Source: Allodiplogaster sudhausi (taxonomy: Eukaryota; Nematoda; Chromadorea; Rhabditida; Diplogasteridae). Taken from it: a stretch of 64,000 nt of DNA. Position numbers and translations under genes: made by a program. The notes below the pieces were generated by a model that was not told where the DNA came from, searched no databases, and saw only the letters and a list, made by a program, of their open reading frames with translations. Where the stretch lies: positions 612,501-676,500 of the forward strand of contig CALZFC010000257.1 of the NCBI GenBank assembly GCA_945643635.1, read 5' to 3'. How positions within the stretch are numbered: position 1 is the stretch's first letter; each line of letters opens with the position of its first letter. Shown here in pieces: positions 34,749-45,200 of this stretch.

Positions 34749-36451
34749 GCTTCCGTAGCGCAGTCGGCAGCGCGTCAGTTTCATAATCTTAAGGGCGTGA
34801 GTTCGAGCCTCACCGGGAGCAGTGTTTTGCTTCAATTCGTATAATTCACTGAAAAATGTTACTCTTCCTTCAATGCAATTTGCTGGAATTGCGAACAGAT
34901 CAAGCTTCCGTAGCGCAGTCTGCAGCACGTCAGTCTCATAATCTGAAGGTCGTGAGTTCGAGCCTCACCGGGAGCAGTGTTTTGCTTCAATTCGTATAAT
35001 TCACTGAAATGTGTTAGTCTTCCTTCTATGAAATTCGCTGGACTTGTGAACAGATCAAGCTTCCGTAGCGCAGTCGGCAGCGCGTCAGTCTCATAATCTG
35101 AAGGTCGTGAGTTCGAGCCTCACCGATAGCATTGTTTTGCTTCAATTCGTATAATTCGCTGAAATATGTTAGTCTTCCTTCTATGAAATTCGCTGGACTT
35201 GCGAACAGATCAAGCTTCCGTAGCGCAGTCGGCAGCGCGTCAGTCTCATAATCTGAAGGTCGTGAGTTCGAGCCTCACCGGGAGCAGTGTTTTGCTTCAA
35301 TTCGTATAATTCACTGAAATATGTTAGTCTACCTTTATGAAATTCGCTGGACTTGCGAACGGATCAAGCTTCCGTAGCGCAGTCGGCAGCGCGTCAGTCT
35401 CATAATCTGAAGGTCGTGAGTTCGAGCCTCACCGAGAGCAGTGTTTTGCTTCAATTCGTATAATTCACTGCAATATGTTAGTCTTCCTTCTATGAAATTC
35501 GCTGGACTAGCGAATAGATCAAGCTTCCGTAGCGCAGTCGGCAGCGCGTCAGTCTCATAATCTGAAGGTCGTGAGTTCGAGCCTCACCGGGAGCAGTGTT
35601 TTGCTTCAATTTGTATAATTCACTGAAAAATGTTAGTCTTCCTTCTATGAAATTCGCTGGACTAGCGAATAGATCAAGCTTCCGTAGCGCAGTCGGCAGC
35701 GCGTCAGTCTCATAATCTGAAGGTCGTGAGTTCGAGCCTCACCGGGAGCAGTGCTTTGATTCAATTCGTATAATTCACTGAAATATGTTAGTCTTCCTTC
35801 TATGAAATTCGCTTTACTAGCGAATAGATCAAGCTTCCGTAGCGCAGTCGGCAGCCGTCAGTCTCATAATCTGAAGGTCGTGAGTTCGAGCCTCACCGGG
35901 AGCAGTGTTTTGCTTCAATTCGTATAATTCACTGAAATATGTTAGTCTTCCTTCTATGAAATTCGCTGGACTATCGAATAGATCAAGCTTCCGTAGCGCA
36001 GTCGGCAGCGCGTCAGTCTCATAATCTGAAGGTCGTGAGTTCGAGCCTCACCGGGAGCAGTGTTTTGCTTCAATTCGTATAATTCACTGAAAAATGTTAG
36101 TCTTCCTTCTATGAAATTCGCTGGACTAGCGAATAGATCAAGCTTCCGTAGCGCAGTCGGCAGCGCGTCAGTCTCATAATCTGAAGGTCGTGAGTTCGAG
36201 CCTCACCGGGAGCATTGTTTTGCTTCATTTCGTATAATTCGCTGAAATATGTTAGTCTTCCTTCTATGAAATTCGCTGGACTTGCGAACAGATCAAGCTT
36301 CCGTAGCGCAGTCGGCAGCGCGTGAGTCTCATAATCTGAAGGTCGTGAGTTCGAGCCTCACCGGGAGCAGTATTTTGCTTCAATTCGTATAATTCACTGA
36401 AAAATGTTACTCTTCCTTCGATGCAATTTGCTGGAATTGCGAACAGATCAA
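34749..36451 (+). repeat. HOR block with less-derived monomers 8 to 10
   Basis: 1703 bp. Monomer 8 has the 1-base D-stem deletion also seen at 7954. Monomers 9 and 10 have canonical bodies and ordinary spacers, unlike the block before it. Monomers 1 to 5 are the derived forms, so the block is a mosaic. Confidence 0.85.
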
Positions 36452-38929
36452 GCTTCCGTAGCGCAGTCGGCAGCGCGTCAGTTTCATAATCTGAAGGGCG
36501 TGAGTTCGAGCCTCACCGGGAGCAGTGTTTTGCTTCAATTCGTATAATTCACTGAAAAATGTTACTCTTCCTTCAATGCAATTTGCTGGAATTGCGAACA
36601 GATCAAGCTTCCGTAGCGCAGTCTGCAGCACGTCAGTCTCATAATCTGAAGGTCGTGAGTTCGAGCCTCACCGGGAGCAGTGTTTTGCTTCAATTCGTAT
36701 AATTCACTGAAATGTGTTAGTCTTCCTTCTATGAAATTCGCTGGACTTGTGAACAGATCAAGCTTCCGTAGCGCAGTCGGCAGCGCGTCAGTCTCATAAT
36801 CTGAAGGTCGTGAGTTCGAGCCTCACCGATAGCATTGTTTTGCTTCAATTCGTATAATTCGCTGAAATATGTTAGTCTTCCTTCTATGAAATTCGCTGGA
36901 CTTGCGAACAGATCAAGCTTCCGTAGCGCAGTCGGCAGCGCGTCAGTCTCATAATCTGAAGGTCGTGAGTTCGAGCCTCACCGGGAGCAGTGTTTTGCTT
37001 CAATTCGTATAATTCACTGAAATATGTTAGTCTTCCTTTATGAAATTCGCTGGACTTGCGAACGGATCAAGCTTCCGTAGCGCAGTCGGCAGCGCGTCAG
37101 TCTCATAATCTGAAGGTCGTGAGTTCGAGCCTCACCGAGAGCAGTGTTTTGCTTCAATTCGTATAATTCACTGAATATGTTAGTCTTCCTTCTATGAAAT
37201 TCGCTGGACTAGCGAATAGATCAAGCTTCCGTAGCGCAGTCGGCAGCGCGTCAGTCTCATAATCTGAAGGTCGTGAGTTCGAGCCTCACCGGGAGCAGTG
37301 TTTTGCTTCAATTTGTATAATTCACTGAAAAATGTTAGTCTTCCTTCTATGAAATTCGCTGGACTAGCGAATAGATCAAGCTTCCGTAGCGCAGTCGGCA
37401 GCGCGTCAGTCTCATAATCTGAAGGTCGTGAGTTCGAGCCTCACCGGGAGCAGTGCTTTGCTTCAATTCGTATAATTCACTGAAATATGTTAGTCTTCCT
37501 TCTATGAAATTCGCTGGACTTGCGAATAGATCAAGCTTCCGTAGCGCAGTCGGCAGCGCGTCAGTCTCATAATCTGAAGGTCGTGAGTTCGAGCCTCACC
37601 GGGAGCAGTGTTTTGCTTCAATTCGTATAATTCACTGAAATATGTTAGTCTTCCTTCTATGAAATTCGCTGGACTAGCGAATAGATCAAGCTTCCGTAGC
37701 GCAGTCGGCAGCGCGTCAGTCTCATAATCTGAAGGTCGTGAGTTCGAGCCTCACCGGGAGCAGTGTTTTGCTTCAATTCGTATAATTCACTGAAAAATGT
37801 TAGTCTTCCTTCTATGAAATTCGCTGGACTAGCGAATAGATCAAGCTTCCGTAGCGCAGTCGGCAGCGCGTCAGTCTCATAATCTGAAGGTCGTGAGTTC
37901 GAGCCTCACCGGGAGCAGTGTTTTGCTTCAATTCGTATAATTCACTGAAATATGTTAGTCTTCCTTCTATGAAATTCGCTGGACTTGCGAACAGATCAAG
38001 CTTCCGTAGCGCAGTCGGCAGCGCGTCAGTCTCATAATCTGAAGGTCGTGAGTTCGAGCCTCACCGGGAGCAGTGTTTTGCTTCAATTCGTATAATTCAC
38101 TGAAAAATGTTAGTCTTCCTTCTATGAAATTCGCTGGACTAGCGAATAGATCAAGCTTCCGTAGCGCAGTCGGCAGCGCGTCAGTCTCATAATCTGAAGG
38201 TCGTGAGTTCGAGCCTCACCGGGAGCAGTGTTTTGCTTCAATTCGTATAATTCACTGAAATATGTTAGTCTTCCTTCTATGAAATTCGCTGGACTAGCGA
38301 ATAGATCAAGCTTCCGTAGCGCAGTCGGCAGCGCGTCAGTCTCATAATCTGAAGGTCGTGAGTTCGAGCCTCACCGGGAGCAGTGTTTTGCTTCAATTCG
38401 TATAATTCACTGAAATATGTTAGTCTTCCTTCTATGAAATTCGCTGGACTAGCGAATAGATCAAGCTTCCGTAGCGCAGTCGGCAGCGCGTCAGTCTCAT
38501 AATCTGAAGGTCGTGAGTTCGAGCCTCACCGGGAGCAGTGTTTTGCTTCAATTCGTATAATTCACTGAAATATGTTAGTCTTCCTTCTATGAAATTCGCT
38601 GGACTAGCGAATAGATCAAGCTTCCGTAGCGCAGTCGGCAGCGCGTCAGTCTCATAATCTGAAGGTCGTGAGTTCGAGCCTCACCGGGAGCAGTGTTTTG
38701 CTTCAATTCGTATAATTCACTGAAATATGTTAGTCTTCCTTCTATGAAATTCGCTGGACTTGCGAATAGATCAAGCTTCCGTAGCGCAGTCGGCAGCGCG
38801 TCAGTCTCATAATCTGAAGGTCGTGAGTTCGAGCCTCACCGGGAGCAGTATTTTGCTTCAATTCGTATAATTCACTGAAAAATGTTACTCTTCCTTCTAT
38901 GCAATTCGCTGGAATTGCGAACAGATCAA
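36452..38929 (+). repeat. 16-monomer HOR block with array-type insert
   Basis: 2478 bp. Monomer 1 carries C32T and T47G but not G42T. Monomers 2 to 7 follow. Then eight canonical copies (37535 to 38692) replace monomers 8 to 10, and a copy at 38775 with the GTATTTTGC follower but without C28G takes the place of monomer 11. Confidence 0.85.
37535..38692 (+). tRNA. Eight consecutive canonical tRNA-Met copies inside the HOR domain
   Basis: Starts at 37535, 37690, 37845, 38000, 38155, 38310, 38465 and 38620. Bodies and spacers are of the domain-2 type. They look like a patch of homogeneous array caught in the HOR. Confidence 0.85.
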
Positions 38930-40633
38930 GCTTCCGTAGCGCAGTCGGCAGCGCGTCAGTCTCATAATCTGAAGGTCGTGAGTTCGAGCCTCACCGGGAG
39001 CAGTGTTTTGCTTCAATTCGTATAATTCACTGAAAAATGTTACTCTTCCTTCAATGCAATTTGCTGGAATTGCGAACAGATCAAGCTTCCGTAGCGCAGT
39101 CGGCAGCACGTCAGTCTCATAATCTGAAGGTCGTGAGTTCGAGCCTCACCGGGAGCAGTGTTTTGCTTCAATTCGTATAATTCACTGAAATGTGTTAGTC
39201 TTCCTTCTATGAAATTCGCTGGACTTGCGAACAGATCAAGCTTCCGTAGCGCAGTCGGCAGCGCGTCAGTCTCATAATCTGAAGGTCGTGAGTTCGAGCC
39301 TCACCGATAGCATTGTTTTGCTTCAATTCGTATAATTCGCTGAAATATGTTAGTCTTCCTTCTATGAAATTCGCTGGACTTGCGAACAGATCAAGCTTCC
39401 GTAGCGCAGTCGGCAGCGCGTCAGTCTCATAATCTGAAGGTCGTGAGTTCGAGCCTCACCGGGAGCAGTGTTTTGCTTCAATTCGTATAATTCACTGAAA
39501 TATGTTAGTCTACCTTTATGAAATTCGCTGGACTTGCGAACGGATCAAGCTTCCGTAGCGCAGTCGGCAGCGCGTCAGTCTCATAATCTGAAGGTCGTGA
39601 GTTCGAGCCTCACCGAGAGCAGTGTTTTGCTTCAATTCGTATAATTCACTGCAATATGTTAGTCTTCCTTCTATGAAATTCGCTGGACTAGCGAATAGAT
39701 CAAGCTTCCGTAGCGCAGTCGGCAGCGCGTCAGTCTCATAATCTGAAGGTCGTGAGTTCGAGCCTCACCGGGAGCAGTGTTTTGCTTCAATTTGTATAAT
39801 TCACTGAAAAATGTTAGTCTTCCTTCTATGAAATTCGCTGGACTAGCGAATAGATCAAGCTTCCGTAGCGCAGTCGGCAGCGCGTCAGTCTCATAATCTG
39901 AAGGTCGTGAGTTCGAGCCTCACCGGGAGCAGTGCTTTGATTCAATTCGTATAATTCACTGAAATATGTTAGTCTTCCTTCTATGAAATTCGCTTTACTA
40001 GCGAATAGATCAAGCTTCCGTAGCGCAGTCGGCAGCCCGTCAGTCTCATAATCTGAAGGTCGTGAGTTCGAGCCTCACCGGGAGCAGTGTTTTGCTTCAA
40101 TTCGTATAATTCACTGAAATATGTTAGTCTTCCTTCTATGAAATTCGCTGGACTATCGAATAGATCAAGCTTCCGTAGCGCAGTCGGCAGCGCGTGAGTC
40201 TCATAATCTGAAGGTCGTGAGTTCGAGCCTCACCGGGAGCAGTGTTTTGCTTCAATTCGTATAATTCACAGAAAAATGTTAGTCTTCCTTCTATGAAATT
40301 CGCTGGACTAGCGAATAGATCAGGCTTCCGCAGCGCAGTCGGCAGCGCGTCAGTCTCATAATCTGAAGGTCGTGAGTTCGAGCCTCACCGGGAGCATTGT
40401 TTTGCTTCATTTCGTATAATTCGCTGAAATATGTTAGTCTTCCTTCTATGAAATTCGCTGGACTTGCGAACAGATCAAGCTTCCGTAGCGCAGTCGGCAG
40501 CGCGTGAGTCTCATAATCTGAAGGTCGTGAGTTCGAGCCTCACCGGGAGCAGTATTTTGCTTCAATTCGTATAATTCACTGAAAAATGTTACTCTTCCTT
40601 CGATGCAATTTGCTGGAATTGCGAACAGATCAA
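38930..40633 (+). repeat. HOR block with ancestral monomers 1 and 2
   Basis: Monomer 1 (38930) is canonical and monomer 2 (39085) has G24A only, without G18T. Monomers 8 to 10 are the derived forms. It begins the longest run of uniform blocks. Confidence 0.85.
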
Positions 40634-40706
40634 GCTTCCGTAGCGCAGTCGGCAGCGCGTCAGTTTCATAATCTTAAGGGCGTGAGTTCGAGCCTCACCG
40701 GGAGCA
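40634..40706 (+). pseudogene. HOR monomer 1: C32T, G42T, T47G
   Basis: G42T breaks the 28-42 pair of the anticodon stem, on top of loop change C32T and variable-loop change T47G. Anticodon CAT remains. The upstream spacer carries TTACTCTTCCTTCGATGC. Confidence 0.88.
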
Positions 40707-40788
40707 GTGTTTTGCTTCAATTCGTATAATTCACTGAAAAATGTTACTCTTCCTTCAATGCAATTTGCTGGAATTGCGAACAGATCAA

Positions 40789-40861
40789 GCTTCCGTAGCG
40801 CAGTCTGCAGCACGTCAGTCTCATAATCTGAAGGTCGTGAGTTCGAGCCTCACCGGGAGCA
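40789..40861 (+). pseudogene. HOR monomer 2: G18T, G24A
   Basis: G18T removes an invariant G needed for the D-loop to T-loop contact and weakens the A box. G24A breaks the D stem. Probably cannot fold normally. Confidence 0.88.
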
Positions 40862-40943
40862 GTGTTTTGCTTCAATTCGTATAATTCACTGAAATGTGTT
40901 AGTCTTCCTTCTATGAAATTCGCTGGACTTGTGAACAGATCAA

Positions 40944-41016
40944 GCTTCCGTAGCGCAGTCGGCAGCGCGTCAGTCTCATAATCTGAAGGTCGTGAGTTCG
41001 AGCCTCACCGATAGCA
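40944..41016 (+). pseudogene. HOR monomer 3: G68A, G69T
   Basis: The acceptor 3' strand CGATAGC leaves pairs 4-69 and 5-68 mismatched. Preceded by a TTGTGAACAG spacer and followed by CATTG and TTCGCTG marks. Confidence 0.88.
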
Positions 41017-41098
41017 TTGTTTTGCTTCAATTCGTATAATTCGCTGAAATATGTTAGTCTTCCTTCTATGAAATTCGCTGGACTTGCGAACAGATCAA

Positions 41099-41171
41099 GC
41101 TTCCGTAGCGCAGTCGGCAGCGCGTCAGTCTCATAATCTGAAGGTCGTGAGTTCGAGCCTCACCGGGAGCA
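41099..41171 (+). tRNA. HOR monomer 4: canonical tRNA-Met(CAT)
   Basis: Body identical to the canonical copy, T4 intact. The spacer after it carries TCTACCTTTATG (one base short, giving the 1704-bp period) and AACGG. Confidence 0.93.
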
Positions 41172-41252
41172 GTGTTTTGCTTCAATTCGTATAATTCACT
41201 GAAATATGTTAGTCTACCTTTATGAAATTCGCTGGACTTGCGAACGGATCAA

Positions 41253-41325
41253 GCTTCCGTAGCGCAGTCGGCAGCGCGTCAGTCTCATAATCTGAAGGTC
41301 GTGAGTTCGAGCCTCACCGAGAGCA
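41253..41325 (+). pseudogene. HOR monomer 5: G68A
   Basis: The acceptor 3' strand CGAGAGC gives a single C5-A68 mismatch. It might still be processed at reduced efficiency. Followed by the CTGCAATATG spacer. Confidence 0.8.
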
Positions 41326-41407
41326 GTGTTTTGCTTCAATTCGTATAATTCACTGCAATATGTTAGTCTTCCTTCTATGAAATTCGCTGGACTAGCGAAT
41401 AGATCAA

Positions 41408-41480
41408 GCTTCCGTAGCGCAGTCGGCAGCGCGTCAGTCTCATAATCTGAAGGTCGTGAGTTCGAGCCTCACCGGGAGCA
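41408..41480 (+). tRNA. HOR monomer 6: canonical tRNA-Met(CAT)
   Basis: Canonical body with T4. The spacer after it has CAATTTGT in place of CAATTCGT. Confidence 0.93.
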
Positions 41481-41562
41481 GTGTTTTGCTTCAATTTGTA
41501 TAATTCACTGAAAAATGTTAGTCTTCCTTCTATGAAATTCGCTGGACTAGCGAATAGATCAA

Positions 41563-41635
41563 GCTTCCGTAGCGCAGTCGGCAGCGCGTCAGTCTCATAA
41601 TCTGAAGGTCGTGAGTTCGAGCCTCACCGGGAGCA
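41563..41635 (+). tRNA. HOR monomer 7: canonical tRNA-Met(CAT) lacking its T4 terminator
   Basis: The body is canonical, but the spacer reads GTGCTTTGATTC, leaving only T3, and no other T4 occurs before monomer 8. A polymerase III transcript may run on to the T4 after monomer 8, giving a two-tRNA precursor. Confidence 0.88.
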
Positions 41636-41717
41636 GTGCTTTGATTCAATTCGTATAATTCACTGAAATATGTTAGTCTTCCTTCTATGAAATTCGCTTT
41701 ACTAGCGAATAGATCAA

Positions 41718-41790
41718 GCTTCCGTAGCGCAGTCGGCAGCCCGTCAGTCTCATAATCTGAAGGTCGTGAGTTCGAGCCTCACCGGGAGCA
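41718..41790 (+). pseudogene. HOR monomer 8: G24C
   Basis: The D-stem 3' strand GCCC makes a C11-C24 mismatch. In three other places (35833, 57053, 61233) this monomer has a 1-base deletion instead. The upstream spacer has CGCTTTACTAGCG, which keeps the inverted repeat. Confidence 0.85.
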
Positions 41791-41872
41791 GTGTTTTGCT
41801 TCAATTCGTATAATTCACTGAAATATGTTAGTCTTCCTTCTATGAAATTCGCTGGACTATCGAATAGATCAA

Positions 41873-41945
41873 GCTTCCGTAGCGCAGTCGGCAGCGCGTG
41901 AGTCTCATAATCTGAAGGTCGTGAGTTCGAGCCTCACCGGGAGCA
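41873..41945 (+). pseudogene. HOR monomer 9: C28G
   Basis: The anticodon stem TGAGT has a G28-G42 mismatch. The upstream spacer CTATCGAATAG breaks the usual inverted repeat, and the downstream spacer has CACAGAAAAATG. Confidence 0.85.
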
Positions 41946-42027
41946 GTGTTTTGCTTCAATTCGTATAATTCACAGAAAAATGTTAGTCTTCCTTCTATGA
42001 AATTCGCTGGACTAGCGAATAGATCAG

Positions 42028-42100
42028 GCTTCCGCAGCGCAGTCGGCAGCGCGTCAGTCTCATAATCTGAAGGTCGTGAGTTCGAGCCTCACCGGGAGCA
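42028..42100 (+). pseudogene. HOR monomer 10: T8C
   Basis: T8C removes the near-universal U8 that pairs with A14 and also alters the first base of the A box. The preceding spacer base is also changed (ATCAG). Followed by CATTG, CATTTCG and TTCGCTG marks. Confidence 0.85.
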
Positions 42101-42182
42101 TTGTTTTGCTTCATTTCGTATAATTCGCTGAAATATGTTAGTCTTCCTTCTATGAAATTCGCTGGACTTGCGAACAGATCAA

Positions 42183-42255
42183 GCTTCCGTAGCGCAGTCG
42201 GCAGCGCGTGAGTCTCATAATCTGAAGGTCGTGAGTTCGAGCCTCACCGGGAGCA
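42183..42255 (+). pseudogene. HOR monomer 11: C28G with GTATTTTGC follower
   Basis: Same G28-G42 mismatch as monomer 9, but a different spacer. It shares C28G and the following spacer with the boundary copy at 4547. Confidence 0.85.
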
Positions 42256-45200
42256 GTATTTTGCTTCAATTCGTATAATTCACTGAAAAATGTTACTCTT
42301 CCTTCGATGCAATTTGCTGGAATTGCGAACAGATCAAGCTTCCGTAGCGCAGTCGGCAGCGCGTCAGTTTCATAATCTTAAGGGCGTGAGTTCGAGCCTC
42401 ACCGGGAGCAGTGTTTTGCTTCAATTCGTATAATTCACTGAAAAATGTTACTCTTCCTTCAATGCAATTTGCTGGAATTGCGAACAGATCAAGCTTCCGT
42501 AGCGCAGTCTGCAGCACGTCAGTCTCATAATCTGAAGGTCGTGAGTTCGAGCCTCACCGGGAGCAGTGTTTTGCTTCAATTCGTATAATTCACTGAAATG
42601 TGTTAGTCTTCCTTCTATGAAATTCGCTGGACTTGTGAACAGATCAAGCTTCCGTAGCGCAGTCGGCAGCGCGTCAGTCTCATAATCTGAAGGTCGTGAG
42701 TTCGAGCCTCACCGATAGCATTGTTTTGCTTCAATTCGTATAATTCGCTGAAATATGTTAGTCTTCCTTCTATGAAATTCGCTGGACTTGCGAACAGATC
42801 AAGCTTCCGTAGCGCAGTCGGCAGCGCGTCAGTCTCATAATCTGAAGGTCGTGAGTTCGAGCCTCACCGGGAGCAGTGTTTTGCTTCAATTCGTATAATT
42901 CACTGAAATATGTTAGTCTACCTTTATGAAATTCGCTGGACTTGCGAACGGATCAAGCTTCCGTAGCGCAGTCGGCAGCGCGTCAGTCTCATAATCTGAA
43001 GGTCGTGAGTTCGAGCCTCACCGAGAGCAGTGTTTTGCTTCAATTCGTATAATTCACTGCAATATGTTAGTCTTCCTTCTATGAAATTCGCTGGACTAGC
43101 GAATAGATCAAGCTTCCGTAGCGCAGTCGGCAGCGCGTCAGTCTCATAATCTGAAGGTCGTGAGTTCGAGCCTCACCGGGAGCAGTGTTTTGCTTCAATT
43201 TGTATAATTCACTGAAAAATGTTAGTCTTCCTTCTATGAAATTCGCTGGACTAGCGAATAGATCAAGCTTCCGTAGCGCAGTCGGCAGCGCGTCAGTCTC
43301 ATAATCTGAAGGTCGTGAGTTCGAGCCTCACCGGGAGCAGTGCTTTGATTCAATTCGTATAATTCACTGAAATATGTTAGTCTTCCTTCTATGAAATTCG
43401 CTTTACTAGCGAATAGATCAAGCTTCCGTAGCGCAGTCGGCAGCCCGTCAGTCTCATAATCTGAAGGTCGTGAGTTCGAGCCTCACCGGGAGCAGTGTTT
43501 TGCTTCAATTCGTATAATTCACTGAAATATGTTAGTCTTCCTTCTATGAAATTCGCTGGACTATCGAATAGATCAAGCTTCCGTAGCGCAGTCGGCAGCG
43601 CGTGAGTCTCATAATCTGAAGGTCGTGAGTTCGAGCCTCACCGGGAGCAGTGTTTTGCTTCAATTCGTATAATTCACAGAAAAATGTTAGTCTTCCTTCT
43701 ATGAAATTCGCTGGACTAGCGAATAGATCAGGCTTCCGCAGCGCAGTCGGCAGCGCGTCAGTCTCATAATCTGAAGGTCGTGAGTTCGAGCCTCACCGGG
43801 AGCATTGTTTTGCTTCATTTCGTATAATTCGCTGAAATATGTTAGTCTTCCTTCTATGAAATTCGCTGGACTTGCGAACAGATCAAGCTTCCGTAGCGCA
43901 GTCGGCAGCGCGTGAGTCTCATAATCTGAAGGTCGTGAGTTCGAGCCTCACCGGGAGCAGTATTTTGCTTCAATTCGTATAATTCACTGAAAAATGTTAC
44001 TCTTCCTTCGATGCAATTTGCTGGAATTGCGAACAGATCAAGCTTCCGTAGCGCAGTCGGCAGCGCGTCAGTTTCATAATCTTAAGGGCGTGAGTTCGAG
44101 CCTCACCGGGAGCAGTGTTTTGCTTCAATTCGTATAATTCACTGAAAAATGTTACTCTTCCTTCAATGCAATTTGCTGGAATTGCGAACAGATCAAGCTT
44201 CCGTAGCGCAGTCTGCAGCACGTCAGTCTCATAATCTGAAGGTCGTGAGTTCGAGCCTCACCGGGAGCAGTGTTTTGCTTCAATTCGTATAATTCACTGA
44301 AATGTGTTAGTCTTCCTTCTATGAAATTCGCTGGACTTGTGAACAGATCAAGCTTCCGTAGCGCAGTCGGCAGCGCGTCAGTCTCATAATCTGAAGGTCG
44401 TGAGTTCGAGCCTCACCGATAGCATTGTTTTGCTTCAATTCGTATAATTCGCTGAAATATGTTAGTCTTCCTTCTATGAAATTCGCTGGACTTGCGAACA
44501 GATCAAGCTTCCGTAGCGCAGTCGGCAGCGCGTCAGTCTCATAATCTGAAGGTCGTGAGTTCGAGCCTCACCGGGAGCAGTGTTTTGCTTCAATTCGTAT
44601 AATTCACTGAAATATGTTAGTCTACCTTTATGAAATTCGCTGGACTTGCGAACGGATCAAGCTTCCGTAGCGCAGTCGGCAGCGCGTCAGTCTCATAATC
44701 TGAAGGTCGTGAGTTCGAGCCTCACCGAGAGCAGTGTTTTGCTTCAATTCGTATAATTCACTGCAATATGTTAGTCTTCCTTCTATGAAATTCGCTGGAC
44801 TAGCGAATAGATCAAGCTTCCGTAGCGCAGTCGGCAGCGCGTCAGTCTCATAATCTGAAGGTCGTGAGTTCGAGCCTCACCGGGAGCAGTGTTTTGCTTC
44901 AATTTGTATAATTCACTGAAAAATGTTAGTCTTCCTTCTATGAAATTCGCTGGACTAGCGAATAGATCAAGCTTCCGTAGCGCAGTCGGCAGCGCGTCAG
45001 TCTCATAATCTGAAGGTCGTGAGTTCGAGCCTCACCGGGAGCAGTGCTTTGATTCAATTCGTATAATTCACTGAAATATGTTAGTCTTCCTTCTATGAAA
45101 TTCGCTTTACTAGCGAATAGATCAAGCTTCCGTAGCGCAGTCGGCAGCCCGTCAGTCTCATAATCTGAAGGTCGTGAGTTCGAGCCTCACCGGGAGCAGT

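Larger units (their letters stand above)
40634..42337 (+). repeat. Reference HOR block, 11 monomers
   Basis: 1704 bp = 11 x 155 minus one spacer base. Its 11 monomers are annotated individually here. The pattern applies to blocks starting 42338, 44042, 45746, 47450, 49154, 50857, 52561, 54265 and 55969 by adding the offset, apart from a 1-base deletion before monomer 10 in the 49154 block (tRNA start 50547) and one in monomer 8 of the 55969 block (57053). Confidence 0.95.
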
